A DNA stretch of 64,000 nt from Bog-532 sp963742875 (lineage in GTDB: Bacteria; Actinomycetota; Actinomycetes; Streptosporangiales; Streptosporangiaceae), in NCBI GenBank assembly GCA_963742875.1, contig CAVUNO010000003.1, positions 186,001 through 250,000 on the forward strand, written 5' to 3'. Positions 37,995 through 47,999 of this stretch are shown in pieces. How positions within the stretch are numbered: the stretch's first letter is position 1; each line of letters starts with the position of its first letter. A model generated the notes under the pieces. That model saw only the letters and a list, made by a program, of their open reading frames with translations, did not search any database and was not told the DNA's origin. Made by a program: the position numbers and the translations under genes.

Positions 37995-39095
37995 CTAAGC
38001 GCGGAAACCCGCCACCAGAGCTATCAGCCCGGCCAGGCCGGCTAGCCCGGCTAGCCCGGCTAGGCGGGCCCTGGCCCGCCCGGAGGCAATACAGCTAGGC
38101 CATCCGCCTGCCTGACGTTCTGCCCCGCGAACCAAGAAGACTTTAGGTGCTGACCGAATCCGGTCCAGTGACGGGCAGATGCGATTATATGGCGCGTCTT
38201 TGGCAAACCTGCGGTAATCATGATCAGGATGCGCGTGCAGTCCGGCAGCATCAGAACTGATGCTGCCGGACTCCGGTACGGATTCCGCTGGCTCACCTCG
38301 TCGTGGTCGGCGCCTCGCCACGATATCAAGGAACACGGGGATGCCCTCCCGGTGCCTGGCTTGATCATCATCGGTGAGCTCAATCAATTTTTCGATGTTG
38401 AAGCCAGCATCGATGAGAGCTTCGGTATAAACCTGCAGGGGACGATGCTCCCGGAAAAGCGTCACGCGCAAGCTCCCGTGAACGTCGGTGTTAATGACGC
38501 GTTCGGGCTCAAGATATGACGGCTTAATGACGAAAGAATTATCTGGCTTTTCGTCGCTTCCAGTTCTGGAAAATCTACCGGCTGAGTACATTGGGTGAAC
38601 AATTGCGAGAACCAGCAGGCAATCGTCTTCCAGAACGCGGGCAATTTCCCGGACAGCGCCGGGCATGTTGTCGATGTCCTGCAGAGACATGAACGCAATA
38701 GCACAATCTGACCTGCTGTCGGCCAGGGGCAACTTGGCTGCGTCGGCGCGAACGGCTGGAGAAGGCTGCTCGTGGGTCGCGGCAGCCCGGCACATGGTGA
38801 AGGACAGATCGACGCCCAGCACTCTGTGGCCGAGCTCTTGAAGATCGCGGCCCACACGGCCTTCACCGCAGCCAACATCGACCGTCAGCCGCCCAGCCGC
38901 TGGAACGAGCGACAGGAGGTGCTCCCGGTGGAAGCGCCAGTAGCTGTCCGGGCGGCTTGGGGCTCTCACCCAGTCGATCCACTCTTGCGCGTGCGCGTCC
39001 CAGCTCTTGCTGAGACGCTCTACCTGATCGGTCGTCACGGGCTGTCCCAGATTTGTGGCGGGATCGTCACAAGCCGGGCCACCCGAATTCGGCAT
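37995..39095 (-). CDS. SAM-dependent methyltransferase with low-complexity tail
   Basis: Residues ~20-260 form a class I methyltransferase: motif I VDVGCGEGRVGRDL, GHRVLGVDLS, the VRADAAKLPLAD loop, then AIAFMSLQDIDNMPGAVREI and VLEDDCLLVLAIVHP. The family-like part ends near PVFLDIVARRR. The remaining ~100 residues are unrelated to the fold and end in a repeated AGLAGLAGLAGL tract encoded by 9-bp DNA repeats (about 38036-38063). ATG 39095 has a GGGGGG ribosome site; GTG 39104 is an alternative. It is divergent from the cassette at 39482, and its substrate is unknown. Confidence 0.75.
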   Translation of the reverse strand: MPNSGGPACDDPATNLGQPVTTDQVERLSKSWDAHAQEWIDWVRAPSRPDSYWRFHREHLLSLVPAAGRLTVDVGCGEGRVGRDLQELGHRVLGVDLSFTMCRAAATHEQPSPAVRADAAKLPLADSRSDCAIAFMSLQDIDNMPGAVREIARVLEDDCLLVLAIVHPMYSAGRFSRTGSDEKPDNSFVIKPSYLEPERVINTDVHGSLRVTLFREHRPLQVYTEALIDAGFNIEKLIELTDDDQARHREGIPVFLDIVARRRPRRGEPAESVPESGSISSDAAGLHAHPDHDYRRFAKDAPYNRICPSLDRIRSAPKVFLVRGAERQAGGWPSCIASGRARARLAGLAGLAGLAGLIALVAGFRA

Positions 39096-39104
39096 GAGGG
39101 CCAC

Positions 39105-39481
39105 CCCCCGAAACTTTAACGAAGATCCACTCGCTTGTCGCGGGAACAGCGCATCAGGCTCCCTCGTATCTCACGGTAACTACCATACCCATCGCGCCCT
39201 GCCCTCCAGGCCGCCGGTTAGGTGCGCAAATAATGCTCTTAATCAGGTCGTTCTGCCGGGGAAGGGCATGGTTCGGCGGTGACGGACCCCCCTCCCGGGG
39301 TTACGGAGAGCCGGCGTTCACCGGAAGCCCGGTTCCTCCGCCCCGATGCGGACTGCCGCCAAGCAGAAGGTGCCGAAGGTTGCGCAAATGGTATTGGGTT
39401 GTTAGGCAGTGGAGAAAGGGTGATTGATCGCCCAACGTCCGCAAACGTCGCGGGACGGTTGCCGCCGGGGGGAGAGGTGCG
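39105..39481. other. Divergent promoter region of the GHKL-PRTase cassette
   Basis: 377 bases separate the methyltransferase (minus) from the giant ATPase gene (plus). A strong GGGGGGAGAGG ribosome site precedes ATG 39482. I see no gene, tRNA or large repeat here. Confidence 0.45.
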
Positions 39482-42400
39482 ATGGCCACCTACCGCTTCC
39501 CCAGGATGCTCACGCTCCTGGCCTGGGAAGCGGAGCTGCGGCATGGAACCTACGCAGACGAACGGGCCTGGTCTCAGCCGAACCCTGCGGACCCGCTGAA
39601 GCTCGACTTTTCGAGGATTGAGTTCGCGGACTTCGGAGCGCTGGCCAGAGCGCTGCTTCTGCTCGATACGGCGGCTCGCTCCGGGATACCGGCCTCTGTC
39701 GCGTTGCCCGTGGCGTCGGCCTTCGGCACTGGCGGCCAGAGCGGCATGGATTCGACGCTGGCCGCGCGCCAAGCCCAGGCGCGCGGTGACGCGCTCGCAT
39801 TCATGCGGCAGGTGGGATTCCTCGACTCATTGCGCGCCCCGCACTGGCCGGAAGGTGCTGTCGAAGTCCTGGATTGGGCGACGACTGGCGCCCGGGAGCC
39901 AGCTGCCAGGACCGGGCCGCTGACTCTGGACCCGCGGACTGCCCCCCATCGGCGCCGGCGCGTATTTCCATTCCGCTGGCTGGAGCCCATGCCAGCTGCA
40001 CAGCTGCGAGAGTCAGAGTCCTTCCTGGCTGTTTCGGCTGGCCTTGAGGACCTTGGTCTGCCGCAGTCCGATGCGCGCACACTGAGCCAGACGGTGCTCA
40101 CCGAACTGGTGGAGAACGTTGCCAAGCATGGCGGTGTGGGCGGCCGGCCAGCCGTCGCGCTGGTAGGCGCCATTCTGGTACGTGCCGGGACTTATGCGCT
40201 CCGCCAGAACGGTATGCATCGGCACATTTCGGAAGTTGCCGAACGTGCGCTAGCGGACGGCAGCCAGGTGCTGCGCCTGATAGTTGCCGACTCAGGCGCG
40301 GACCTCGCGGCCCGGCTGGCGCCCCGGCATGCGCAAACCAGCATTGGCCGCAGTACGGTCTCGGACCGCCTTCGTCAGGAGACAATCCTGAACGCCCTGG
40401 GGCACCGTTCGGTCCGATCCGCGGACAGCCAGGACGCGCGGCGTGGTGCAACGGGATTGTGGTGGGTGACGCGTGTAGTCCGCAGCTACCACGGTGCTGT
40501 CCAGGCGCGTACTGCTGATCTGCTGGCCGGGGTACTGTTCGGGCGGGAAGCCGTCGGGACCGAGTTCGCGGAGGCCGGATTCGGCCACATCCCCGGAACG
40601 CTGCTTGAACTTACGCTTCCGGCCGGTCCCTTCCCCGTCCGCCCGCGCACGCAGTGGGGAAGTCAGTCGGCCCCTGGCGTGGCGCCCCGCCTCTCCTGGC
40701 TGAGCTGTGCCTTCGACTCCCGGCGGGGCCTGGCTGACGCTGACCGTGCTGGGCTCGCCGAGCAGGTGCGCTCCATACAGACCGACCGCCAGGCCGACGG
40801 TCTCATCGTCACGATCCCGCTGCATGAGGCGGGTCACGCTGAAATTGATGACGGCTGGCGCGGCGCTATGTATCAGCTTCTTGAGTTCGCAAGCTCGATC
40901 GCACGTTCGTGCACGGTCGTGGTCGCTTTCCCAGATGCCGAGCCGCACATGCTCGATCCGTGCGTCGCCTTGTTCAACGAGGGGCTCGCCATCGTCTCCG
41001 GCGAGGACACCCACGATCCGATCCTCGTCCTGGGCCGGCAGGGCGACCCGGTTCTGGTGCGGCGGCTCGGTGCCGCTGCGCGCGCTCCTCAACATGCTGT
41101 CCGAAGGCGCGGGCGCCGCTGACATCAGCGAGGCACGGAGCTGCTGGCAGCGGGACGGGGGTGAGCCAGCCCGATTTTCGGAGATGTTGCGCGTCAATGG
41201 GCACCTGCTGAGCTTCAGCGGGAGTCGGCTGCAGCTGAGGCTCTCGTTGCCCGTGGTCCACGGGGCGATCGAGCGAGCCGTCAGCCGGAGCCTGGCGGAG
41301 GCCATCGAGCGAGGCGGCGAAGGCGTCGAGCGGGGCATCTTTCGTGGTCCAACCCTGCATGTCACCAACCGGTGGATATATGTCGAGCCGCTGCTGGCCG
41401 GGACCATCGGCATTCAGCTGGCGGCGTTTACGCTCGCCCGGAAAGTAGAGTTGGCCCTGCGAACATCGGCGCAAGCGGCGGCGCCGACGGCAATTTTCCA
41501 GGTCAAGTCGGCCCCCCGGCTACTGGCCCGGCATCTCAGCGAGTGCCTGAGCCTCACCGGGCGTTATTATCCGCAGCCATCCGAGCTCAACATCGGTGAG
41601 CCGCCGATCGGCGAGCAGGTGCCGGTCAGTGCGAAAGTTGTGCTGTGCGCGGACACCATCCGGACCGAAGACACAGTTCGGCAGGCTGTAGCCATCGTGG
41701 CGGGACGGAATGCCGACCCTCTGGTTATCGCGTGCGTCGTGGACGCGAGAGATACGCACGGACCGTTAAGAGTGCTGGACCGTACGATCCCGGTGGTCTG
41801 CCTCACCGAAGTCGAGATCGGCTTCAGCGGATCAAGAGACCAGCATGTCACCGACATCGACCCGTTGATGCTCAGGCCAGAGCTGCCTGCCCCACCGGAG
41901 CCTGTTCGCGATCACCAGGAGGACCTGCTCACCTGGTTCGCCGCCGACCCGGACGTGCTGCGTCTCGGTCATATCGATGATCCGCCACGCAGGCACTACA
42001 GCGCCTTTATCAGGCCCCAGGCGATGCGCCAGCCGAAGCGACGAGACCAGATCATCGCGGCTGTCCTCTCCAACGTCAAAAGTGCTTTCGCGGAGATCCG
42101 TGCCCAGGGCCGACCGCATTCGGCGGGGACGGACATCCCCATCGCCATCTGGTACGTCGCGGGTGACGGTAACGCGGCGATGCTGGCCGAGACCGTTCGC
42201 GACTATCTTGTTGCGGACGGATTTCAAATCGGCGGGATAACTCCTGTCCCCAGATGGGCGGCCGGCGACACGTGGGCCTTCCCCACCAGCCTGACCGACG
42301 TGACCAGGCCGGTAGGGGTCCTGATTATCCACTGGTGGGCCATTACGGGGAGCACACTGCACCAGTTGGTCAGGCTGGCCGCCAAAAGCGGCGCGAGCTG

Positions 42401-44228
42401 GATCACCGCTGTGTGCCTGTTCAACCAGCTGCACACCAATGATGCCGATGTCCTGCGGATGCTGCGCGCCGTGTCCGCGCCAACCATGGCCGCTGACGGC
42501 ATGCCATCGGCTGGCAATTCTGTCTTTGCAGAAAACATTCCGGTGGTAATGCGCTTTGTCGCCGGCAGCGGCGTCTTCGCCTTTGACATACATGGTTGCC
42601 CCATCTGTGCCACCCAGGAGCGTTATCAGCTGGACGAGGACGCTGCGCCACCCAGGCTGATCCGGCATGCGGAGCTGCTGCGCGAGATGCTGCGGCCCCG
42701 GGAACTGGAAGAGGTCGCGCGCGACTCTGCCGCTGACCTGTTCACGGTTCCCGTCACCGGCCATGAGGCCCTCGACTATCTGCGCTGGCGCAGGCTGCTG
42801 CTGCGAGCGCTGCGGAAGGTCAGCCGTCGTCAGGAAGTGATCGAGCGCCTGCGTGTGCTGACCGGGCAGACGCCGCCCGGGTTCGAGTGGACCAGCGTTG
42901 GCCTGATACGCCTGCTAGCGGCGGAGCAGCAATGGCTGCGGCTCCCGCCGCTGCATTTCAGAGTAGCGGCGGGATTGCTGTCGCAGGTTTGTGTGAGCTG
43001 TCTTGAACAGGTAGCGGCCCCCACCTGGCTCCGGGTCCAGGCTCTGATGGTGATGTCCGCGGCGGCCCCGCATCGGCTTGTGGAGCTCTTGCCCCGGTTG
43101 CTGAATCTGGCCGGAAACGAGACGGTGCTGATCGACCAGATGCTGCTCGATTGCTGCCGGCTGCTGCTCCGCTCGCCGGGTGACCTGCCCGTCGACATGA
43201 CGCAACTCCGGCGCAATCTGCAGGATTGCCGTGACTATCTCGAGGAGCAGCGGGCCGAGCCGGCTTCCGGGACAGCCGAGGACCACCTTCACGTGGTCAG
43301 GAACCTGCTGACCATTGCCGACTACCGTATTCTCAGCACGCCCAAGGCTCCGCAGGCGGCGTGGGAACGCCTGCGTGAGGACCTGGTCCGTCCCGTGGTC
43401 CGGCATCGTCTCGAGGCGGAGCTGCTGCTCGTCCGTAATTTCGTCGAGGACATCGAATTGGTTGAGCCGTCCGCCGGATTGGCGAGGGCGGCGGCAGCGG
43501 ATTGGGACACCTGCGCACGCCAGCTGGAGGAACGAGCACTCGCCAACCTGCCGCCGCTCCGGGAGATCCTCAATGGCGACTTCGTTTCTGATCAGCTCGG
43601 GCGAAGGGAACAGAACCGGCTGCTCACGCTGTCCCGACCGGGGGTCGGGGAGCTGCGTGTGGTGACCGATAAGCTCCATTCCCTCGCCCACGGGCCATGG
43701 CGCCCCGCCGACCCGTCCTGGCAGGCCGAGCGCCGCGAGCTGCTGGGTCGCTTCAACTGGTGGAACCGCATGTTTCTGGCCGCGCATGTCACGGATGAGG
43801 CGCCAGCGCTCCTGGTCGAGCTGATCCGGTCGGCACCTATCGAGCTTGGCGAGTGCGTAGCGAAGCTCCTTAATTCCCACCAGGCGCAGGCGACGATCGA
43901 AAGGCCGGAGCACGGCAAGGTGGAGGTGTTCTGCCCGGAGAAGCTGCTGGACCAGATCATCACGCACCTGCTGGAAAACATCGAGAAGCATCGCGTGAAA
44001 GGCGCTGTCTGCCGATTGCAAATCGAGTACATGCGGCCAGCACACGGAAAGGTGCAAATGGTGGCGCGTAACTCCGGCACCGCGCCCGCTACCCCGCCCG
44101 GGCGCGGGCTCAGGGCCCTCAGCGACAAGCTGCGGCCCTTCGGCGGATCGCTCACCGGCCAGGTTCTGGCTGGCGACGAATGGACATTTGCGGTGATCGT
44201 CACACTGCCGCTGTGGCGCGGAGGATGA
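39482..44228 (+). CDS. Giant protein with two GHKL ATPase and two PRTase-like segments (frame broken at ~41068)
   Basis: Two overlapping frames form one protein of about 1581 residues. The first frame reads through to 41122, the second carries on from VPLRALLNML. CTCGGTGCCG near 41066-41070 holds one surplus G; without it the protein reads VRRLVPLRALLNMLSE. Domains by eye: STAS-like N-terminus (40-120); GHKL ATPase with LTELVENVAKHG (N-box, 207-216), IVADSGADLA and RGATGLWWV (200-340); a second STAS-like segment with DGLIVTIPLHEAG (405-530); PRTase-like VVLCADTIRTEDTVRQAVAI (~717); a second PRTase-like GVLIIHWWAITGSTLHQLV (~945), then HGCPICATQERY; an alpha-helical region (1080-1440); and a C-terminal HATPase with LLENIEKH and GRGLRALSDKLRPFGGSL (1480-1580). 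The acidic PRPP-loop residues look eroded, so the PRTase parts may bind nucleotides rather than catalyse. The role is unknown. Confidence 0.7.
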
Positions 44229-44230
44229 GC

Positions 44231-45895
44231 ATGGCCCAGATACGTGCCCTGGTAGTGGATGATCAGCCGAAAATGGTCGAAAGCATGAGAATGCGGCTCG
44301 GCCGGGAAATCGGCTGGGAAGTCGACTGGAAGACCGCTGGCAACGTGGACGAGGGCCAGTCGCTTATGGCGTCCTCCTACGAGCCTTTCGACCTGGTGAT
44401 CGCCGACCTGATGTTCCCACGGGAAGATTTTCCCGACGATCTTGAGCCGCGTGGTCTTGACCTCATCAAGGCGGCCAGACGTCACTCGGGACAGACCTTC
44501 ATCCTGGCTATCACGACCGGTCAAGATCATCTGCATGACCTCGTGGATGACGCTAGGCACCTCGGGGCTCATCATGTTGTGCGGCGCAATGACTTCAGCA
44601 CGACCTCGCAGGTGCACAGCCCGGCTGCCATCGCCGCCAAGATCCGGGAGCACCTGCTGGATAACGGCACTGTGCGTACCTGCGAAGTGACGGCTGACCC
44701 GCGCGATCCAGGCATCCAGGGGCTATTGCATCAATTGGGGGAGGCCACCGTCGCCCGCCTGTATTCCAAGATCCTCGCGGTTAACGGGCACCAGACAGGG
44801 CAAATCGAGCTTCGCTTCCTGACTCCGGGAGCGTCCGGGGCGTCGATCTGCACGGCCACCGCGCACGTCGACGGCATCGGCCGGGTGAGCCACTTCCTGA
44901 AGCTGAGCCAGGCCAGGGAGTTGCTGGACCGCGAAGCCGAACGTGGCACCCGGGCCGCCGAAGTGCTCTCGTCCCACCTGCTCGTTCAGCACCGTCCTTC
45001 CTATTCGGTTGGGCCGGTCAACGGCTGGTACGCACTGGGTGGCCCGTTCATAGAACGGGCCACCACGCTGCGCGGGTGGCTGGTTGCCAAGGAGCAGCCG
45101 CCAGAACCTGCAGCGATCGCTGACGTGCTGGAGGCGCTGTTTGTTGACGGTCTTACGCACGTTTACGGGAATGGCCGGTACGCGGGCACCTCGCCCCTGG
45201 ACAGCTTCGCATTCACCCCTTACCGCCAGCGATGCATCCTGGAGGTGCTCGACGAGCTGAGCGAGGCGCTGGAACGCGGTGATGGCGGGTCCCTGGGTGC
45301 AGATGCCGTTCCGATCGCCGCGGAGCTCAGGGCGTTTGTCGTGGACCGAAGCCTGCCGGGCAGCACCCCGCTGCGTGACATCCCGGAGGAAACGTATGAA
45401 TGTCACGCGCACGGTGACCTGCATGCTGACAACGTGCTGATCGCCACGGGTCGGCACCCCAGGCCGCTGCTGATTGACACCAGCCATTTCGGGATGGCGC
45501 ATTGGGCCACCGATCCGGCTTGGCTCGCGGTCGACCTCCTGATGCGGAGCGTGGACGCCGGCTCAGAGTCCATGCTGTTCACGGGCTTCGGCACCTGGCG
45601 GACCCTGGCCGCGCGCTTCGGCGCGGGCGAGGCCGACCTGGCCGCGGTCACCGCGACGCCGGCCACCACGGCTGCCCTGGCCGCGCTGTCCTGGATCGCC
45701 ACCAACCTGCACCGGATAACCCCGGTGATGTCGCCCGCCGCGGCCCAGAGCCATCGCTGGGAATGGCACATGGCCCTGGCCAGGAGCCTGCTGCGCTGCA
45801 CCTACCACAGCGACATCCCGCACGCGAAGCGCGCCCTGGCCTTTGTGGCGGCCTATGACCAGCTGAACGCCGCCGCGGAAGCCCTAGCTGGCTAA
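44231..45895 (+). CDS. Receiver domain fused to aminoglycoside-phosphotransferase-like kinase
   Basis: The 554-residue protein starts at ATG 44231 (GGAGG six bases before); ATG 44225 overlaps the upstream TGA and is the alternative. Residues 1-130 are a receiver: acidic pair DD (10-11), phospho-acceptor in LVIADLMFP (Asp59), Thr in AITTGQ, but arginine in place of the conserved lysine (HHVVRRND). Residues 180-540 resemble an APH/choline-kinase fold: VSHFLKLSQ (candidate ATP lysine), catalytic loop HAHGDLHADNVLI, and metal-binding LLIDTSHFGMAHW followed by DPAWLAVDLL. This resembles the kinase-type ternary-complex-associated domain (TCAD9) described in bacterial conflict systems; the match is from memory. 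It is coupled to the giant ATPase gene and is presumably its output partner. Confidence 0.75.
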   Translation: MAQIRALVVDDQPKMVESMRMRLGREIGWEVDWKTAGNVDEGQSLMASSYEPFDLVIADLMFPREDFPDDLEPRGLDLIKAARRHSGQTFILAITTGQDHLHDLVDDARHLGAHHVVRRNDFSTTSQVHSPAAIAAKIREHLLDNGTVRTCEVTADPRDPGIQGLLHQLGEATVARLYSKILAVNGHQTGQIELRFLTPGASGASICTATAHVDGIGRVSHFLKLSQARELLDREAERGTRAAEVLSSHLLVQHRPSYSVGPVNGWYALGGPFIERATTLRGWLVAKEQPPEPAAIADVLEALFVDGLTHVYGNGRYAGTSPLDSFAFTPYRQRCILEVLDELSEALERGDGGSLGADAVPIAAELRAFVVDRSLPGSTPLRDIPEETYECHAHGDLHADNVLIATGRHPRPLLIDTSHFGMAHWATDPAWLAVDLLMRSVDAGSESMLFTGFGTWRTLAARFGAGEADLAAVTATPATTAALAALSWIATNLHRITPVMSPAAAQSHRWEWHMALARSLLRCTYHSDIPHAKRALAFVAAYDQLNAAAEALAG

Positions 45896-47287
45896 AGAGG
45901 TGGCCTGCTCGCCGGCGGACGGCGTAAGCGGGGTGGCGGTACGCCAGGTTTCCTCGAAGAGCGTTTCGAAGGTCTGGGCCAGCGGCCACGGTGCGGTGCG
46001 GTCAAGGACGATGTGGGGTGCTTCCCATCCGGTTCTGGCTCGCTGCGTCCCAGGCGCCATCAGGTACGGGGAGAAGCTGGCGACGGTCTGGTCGATGAGG
46101 ACGATCCGGAACGTGGGCAGCGCATCGTACAGGCGGACCTGGAAGCTGGGATGCGCTGCGCTGAGGCTGCGCAGCATGCCGATCGGCTGGACGCCGCCCG
46201 CACTCCACCGCTGGGCGCTGAACCGATGGTACGCCTCGGATTCGGGATCGATGAGCAGGAACCGGACGGATCCGCCGTTGCTGTCCAGCCGCTCCAGCAG
46301 CCTGGCGAATTCGGCCCGGACGTAAGAGTCCGCGACCCATTTCGTGGCGAGTATGCCGGCGAAACTCAGCCGGGAGACGGTCTGCGTGATGCACTCCAGT
46401 GGCTCGAGCTTTGAGCGGCGCAGTTCGAGCTCAGATGCGGCGGAGATACCAATGGTCTGGATGAGGCCTTCGATCCGCCGCTGGTCATCGGGCCTCCGGC
46501 GATGCTGGTCGATTTCGAAGAGCGCATCCTTGTGGCCGCTGGTAATACGGCTGATCGTGTAACCCAGCTCGGCCGGGATGCCGTTTGGGAATTGCTGCCG
46601 AATCCGGTCATACGTGGCAGCCGCAGGACCGTCGTGCGCGGGAAGTGATGCCTGGGCGCGGTAGAGCAGCGCCCATAGCTGCTCATCGGACGGATCCTGT
46701 GCCAGCAACTGCCTTATCCGGCCGATTGCCTTCTCAATTCGCGGCTTCCGGCGGCTGCGGAGCTCAGTGTAAATGATACACCTTTTGAGGCAATCCAAAT
46801 AGCGTTCGAATTCGAGGTAGACGGTCGTAAAGAATTCGTCTTCGTGCGCATCGGCGAACTGCAGGGCCGGATTAGCATGCCACATCGCATGCAGGTCCAG
46901 GAGGTAATCATATCTGTCGCTGAAGTCACTGTCCACATCGTCGATATCGGCAATTTCGCATACGCCGTACTGTATGATCATATTCTCAAATACAAAGGCA
47001 TCGACCTCAGTTTCATCGATGGTTGAGCAATAGCCCGCCGTGCTCCGTATGGGGTCCTGGCCGATCCTGCTGCGCAGGCGGCCGACGTAGCCGGGCACCG
47101 ACGACGGCGCGACAGTGTGCTTTCCCGAGCGCGTCAGGTGGCGGGCAATCTCCTCCGTGCTCAGTGGATGGCCCCGGCGCAGGAGCAGAAGGCGCAGCAG
47201 GGTACCTTCCTGGCCGGTGATCGGTTCTTCAGCGCTCGTTTCGTCCCGTCGGTAGCCGGGTGTGCCCCGCATGATCGCGAAACGCAT
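45884..47287 (-). CDS. Winged-helix regulator with PLD-like (DUF5919-type) C-terminal domain
   Basis: From ATG 47287 (GGGAGG site) the 467-residue protein has a SARP/OmpR-like winged helix: TGQEGTLLRLLLLRRGHPLS, EEIARHLTRSGKHTVAP, VPGYVGRLRSRIGQDPIRST and AGYCSTI. A helical bacterial-transcriptional-activator-like region follows (LYRAQASL, IRQQFPNGIPAELGYTI). The C-terminus (~300-460) resembles phospholipase-D-like DUF5919 sensors: LSFAGILATKWVADSYVRAE, GGSVRFLLIDPESEAYHRF, FRIVLIDQTVASFSPYL. The HKD catalytic motif is not evident. It converges with the kinase-like gene, overlapping its end by 12 bases, and is the likely regulator of the cassette. Confidence 0.72.
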   Translation of the reverse strand: MRFAIMRGTPGYRRDETSAEEPITGQEGTLLRLLLLRRGHPLSTEEIARHLTRSGKHTVAPSSVPGYVGRLRSRIGQDPIRSTAGYCSTIDETEVDAFVFENMIIQYGVCEIADIDDVDSDFSDRYDYLLDLHAMWHANPALQFADAHEDEFFTTVYLEFERYLDCLKRCIIYTELRSRRKPRIEKAIGRIRQLLAQDPSDEQLWALLYRAQASLPAHDGPAAATYDRIRQQFPNGIPAELGYTISRITSGHKDALFEIDQHRRRPDDQRRIEGLIQTIGISAASELELRRSKLEPLECITQTVSRLSFAGILATKWVADSYVRAEFARLLERLDSNGGSVRFLLIDPESEAYHRFSAQRWSAGGVQPIGMLRSLSAAHPSFQVRLYDALPTFRIVLIDQTVASFSPYLMAPGTQRARTGWEAPHIVLDRTAPWPLAQTFETLFEETWRTATPLTPSAGEQATSLAS

Positions 47288-47302
47288 GTGCCTCCCTGCC
47301 GC

Positions 47303-47392
47303 GGTGTAGCTGGCCCCAGCCGAACAGGCCACTGACGCTCCCGCCTAGGTGTAGCTGGCCCCAGCCGAACAGGCCATTGACGCTCCCGCCTA
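47303..47392. repeat. Two tandem 45-bp repeats
   Basis: GGTGTAGCTGGCCCCAGCCG begins both copies (47303-47347 and 47348-47392), which differ at a single position. They lie immediately upstream of the ribosome site of the winged-helix/PLD-like gene, in its promoter or leader. They contain the self-complementary GGCTGGGGCCAGC-like core. A duplicated operator is a reasonable guess. Confidence 0.85.
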
Positions 47393-47626
47393 CCGCAATG
47401 CGCTAGCAGACGGCGCGTGCAGGGTCAAGTGCAGTGCGGCCGTTACGGCGCACGCGGCAGCTGGCCGGCTCGCCAGCGTGCGATAGCAACCGCTGATATC
47501 GGCTTGCCAGCAAAGTGCGAGATTAATGCGGGGGATTTGACTGCGGTCTTGCGCATCCTGAGGCCATGAAAGATCTAGCAGCAAACGGCCACTCAGTCCA
47601 GCGCGAGCAATAGGGAGGTGATGAGC

Positions 47627-47797
47627 ATGATCGATCTGCTGATCCTCATAGCTGCCGTGCTCATGGCATTCCGGATTCTCGGACCGCTGCTGAGCATAAT
47701 AATGAGCCTGCTGGCCAAGCTCTTCTCTTTCGCTTTCCTTATCGCCCTGTCAATCATCGTGCTCGTGGCGCTGCTTTCGCACGGCAGGTTCCTATGA
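47627..47797 (+). CDS. Small hydrophobic membrane protein
   Basis: This 56-residue frame has a strong GGGAGGTG ribosome site seven bases before ATG 47627; ATG 47621 in the same frame is possible. It encodes two membrane helices: MIDLLILIAAVLMAFRILGP, then SIIMSLLAKLFSFAFLIALS continuing with IIVLVALL, and ends SHGRFL. I do not recognise a family. The size and isolation fit a stress-type small membrane protein. Confidence 0.65.
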   Translation: MIDLLILIAAVLMAFRILGPLLSIIMSLLAKLFSFAFLIALSIIVLVALLSHGRFL

Positions 47798-47999
47798 TCG
47801 CCGGCAGGCCGGGCTCGGGGACCCGGCCGGACCGGTCCGGCGGACCGTTACACGTTCCCGGCCCGGGACTGGCCGTCCAAGCCGGGCCATCGCAGGTAGC
47901 TGAATGATGACCGGAGGTATTCATCCCTATCAAGGCTGGACGCCCCGGGATCTTGGAGCAAGGCTGGTCACGAGGTACTCGCTGCGATGAGGGAGCGCG

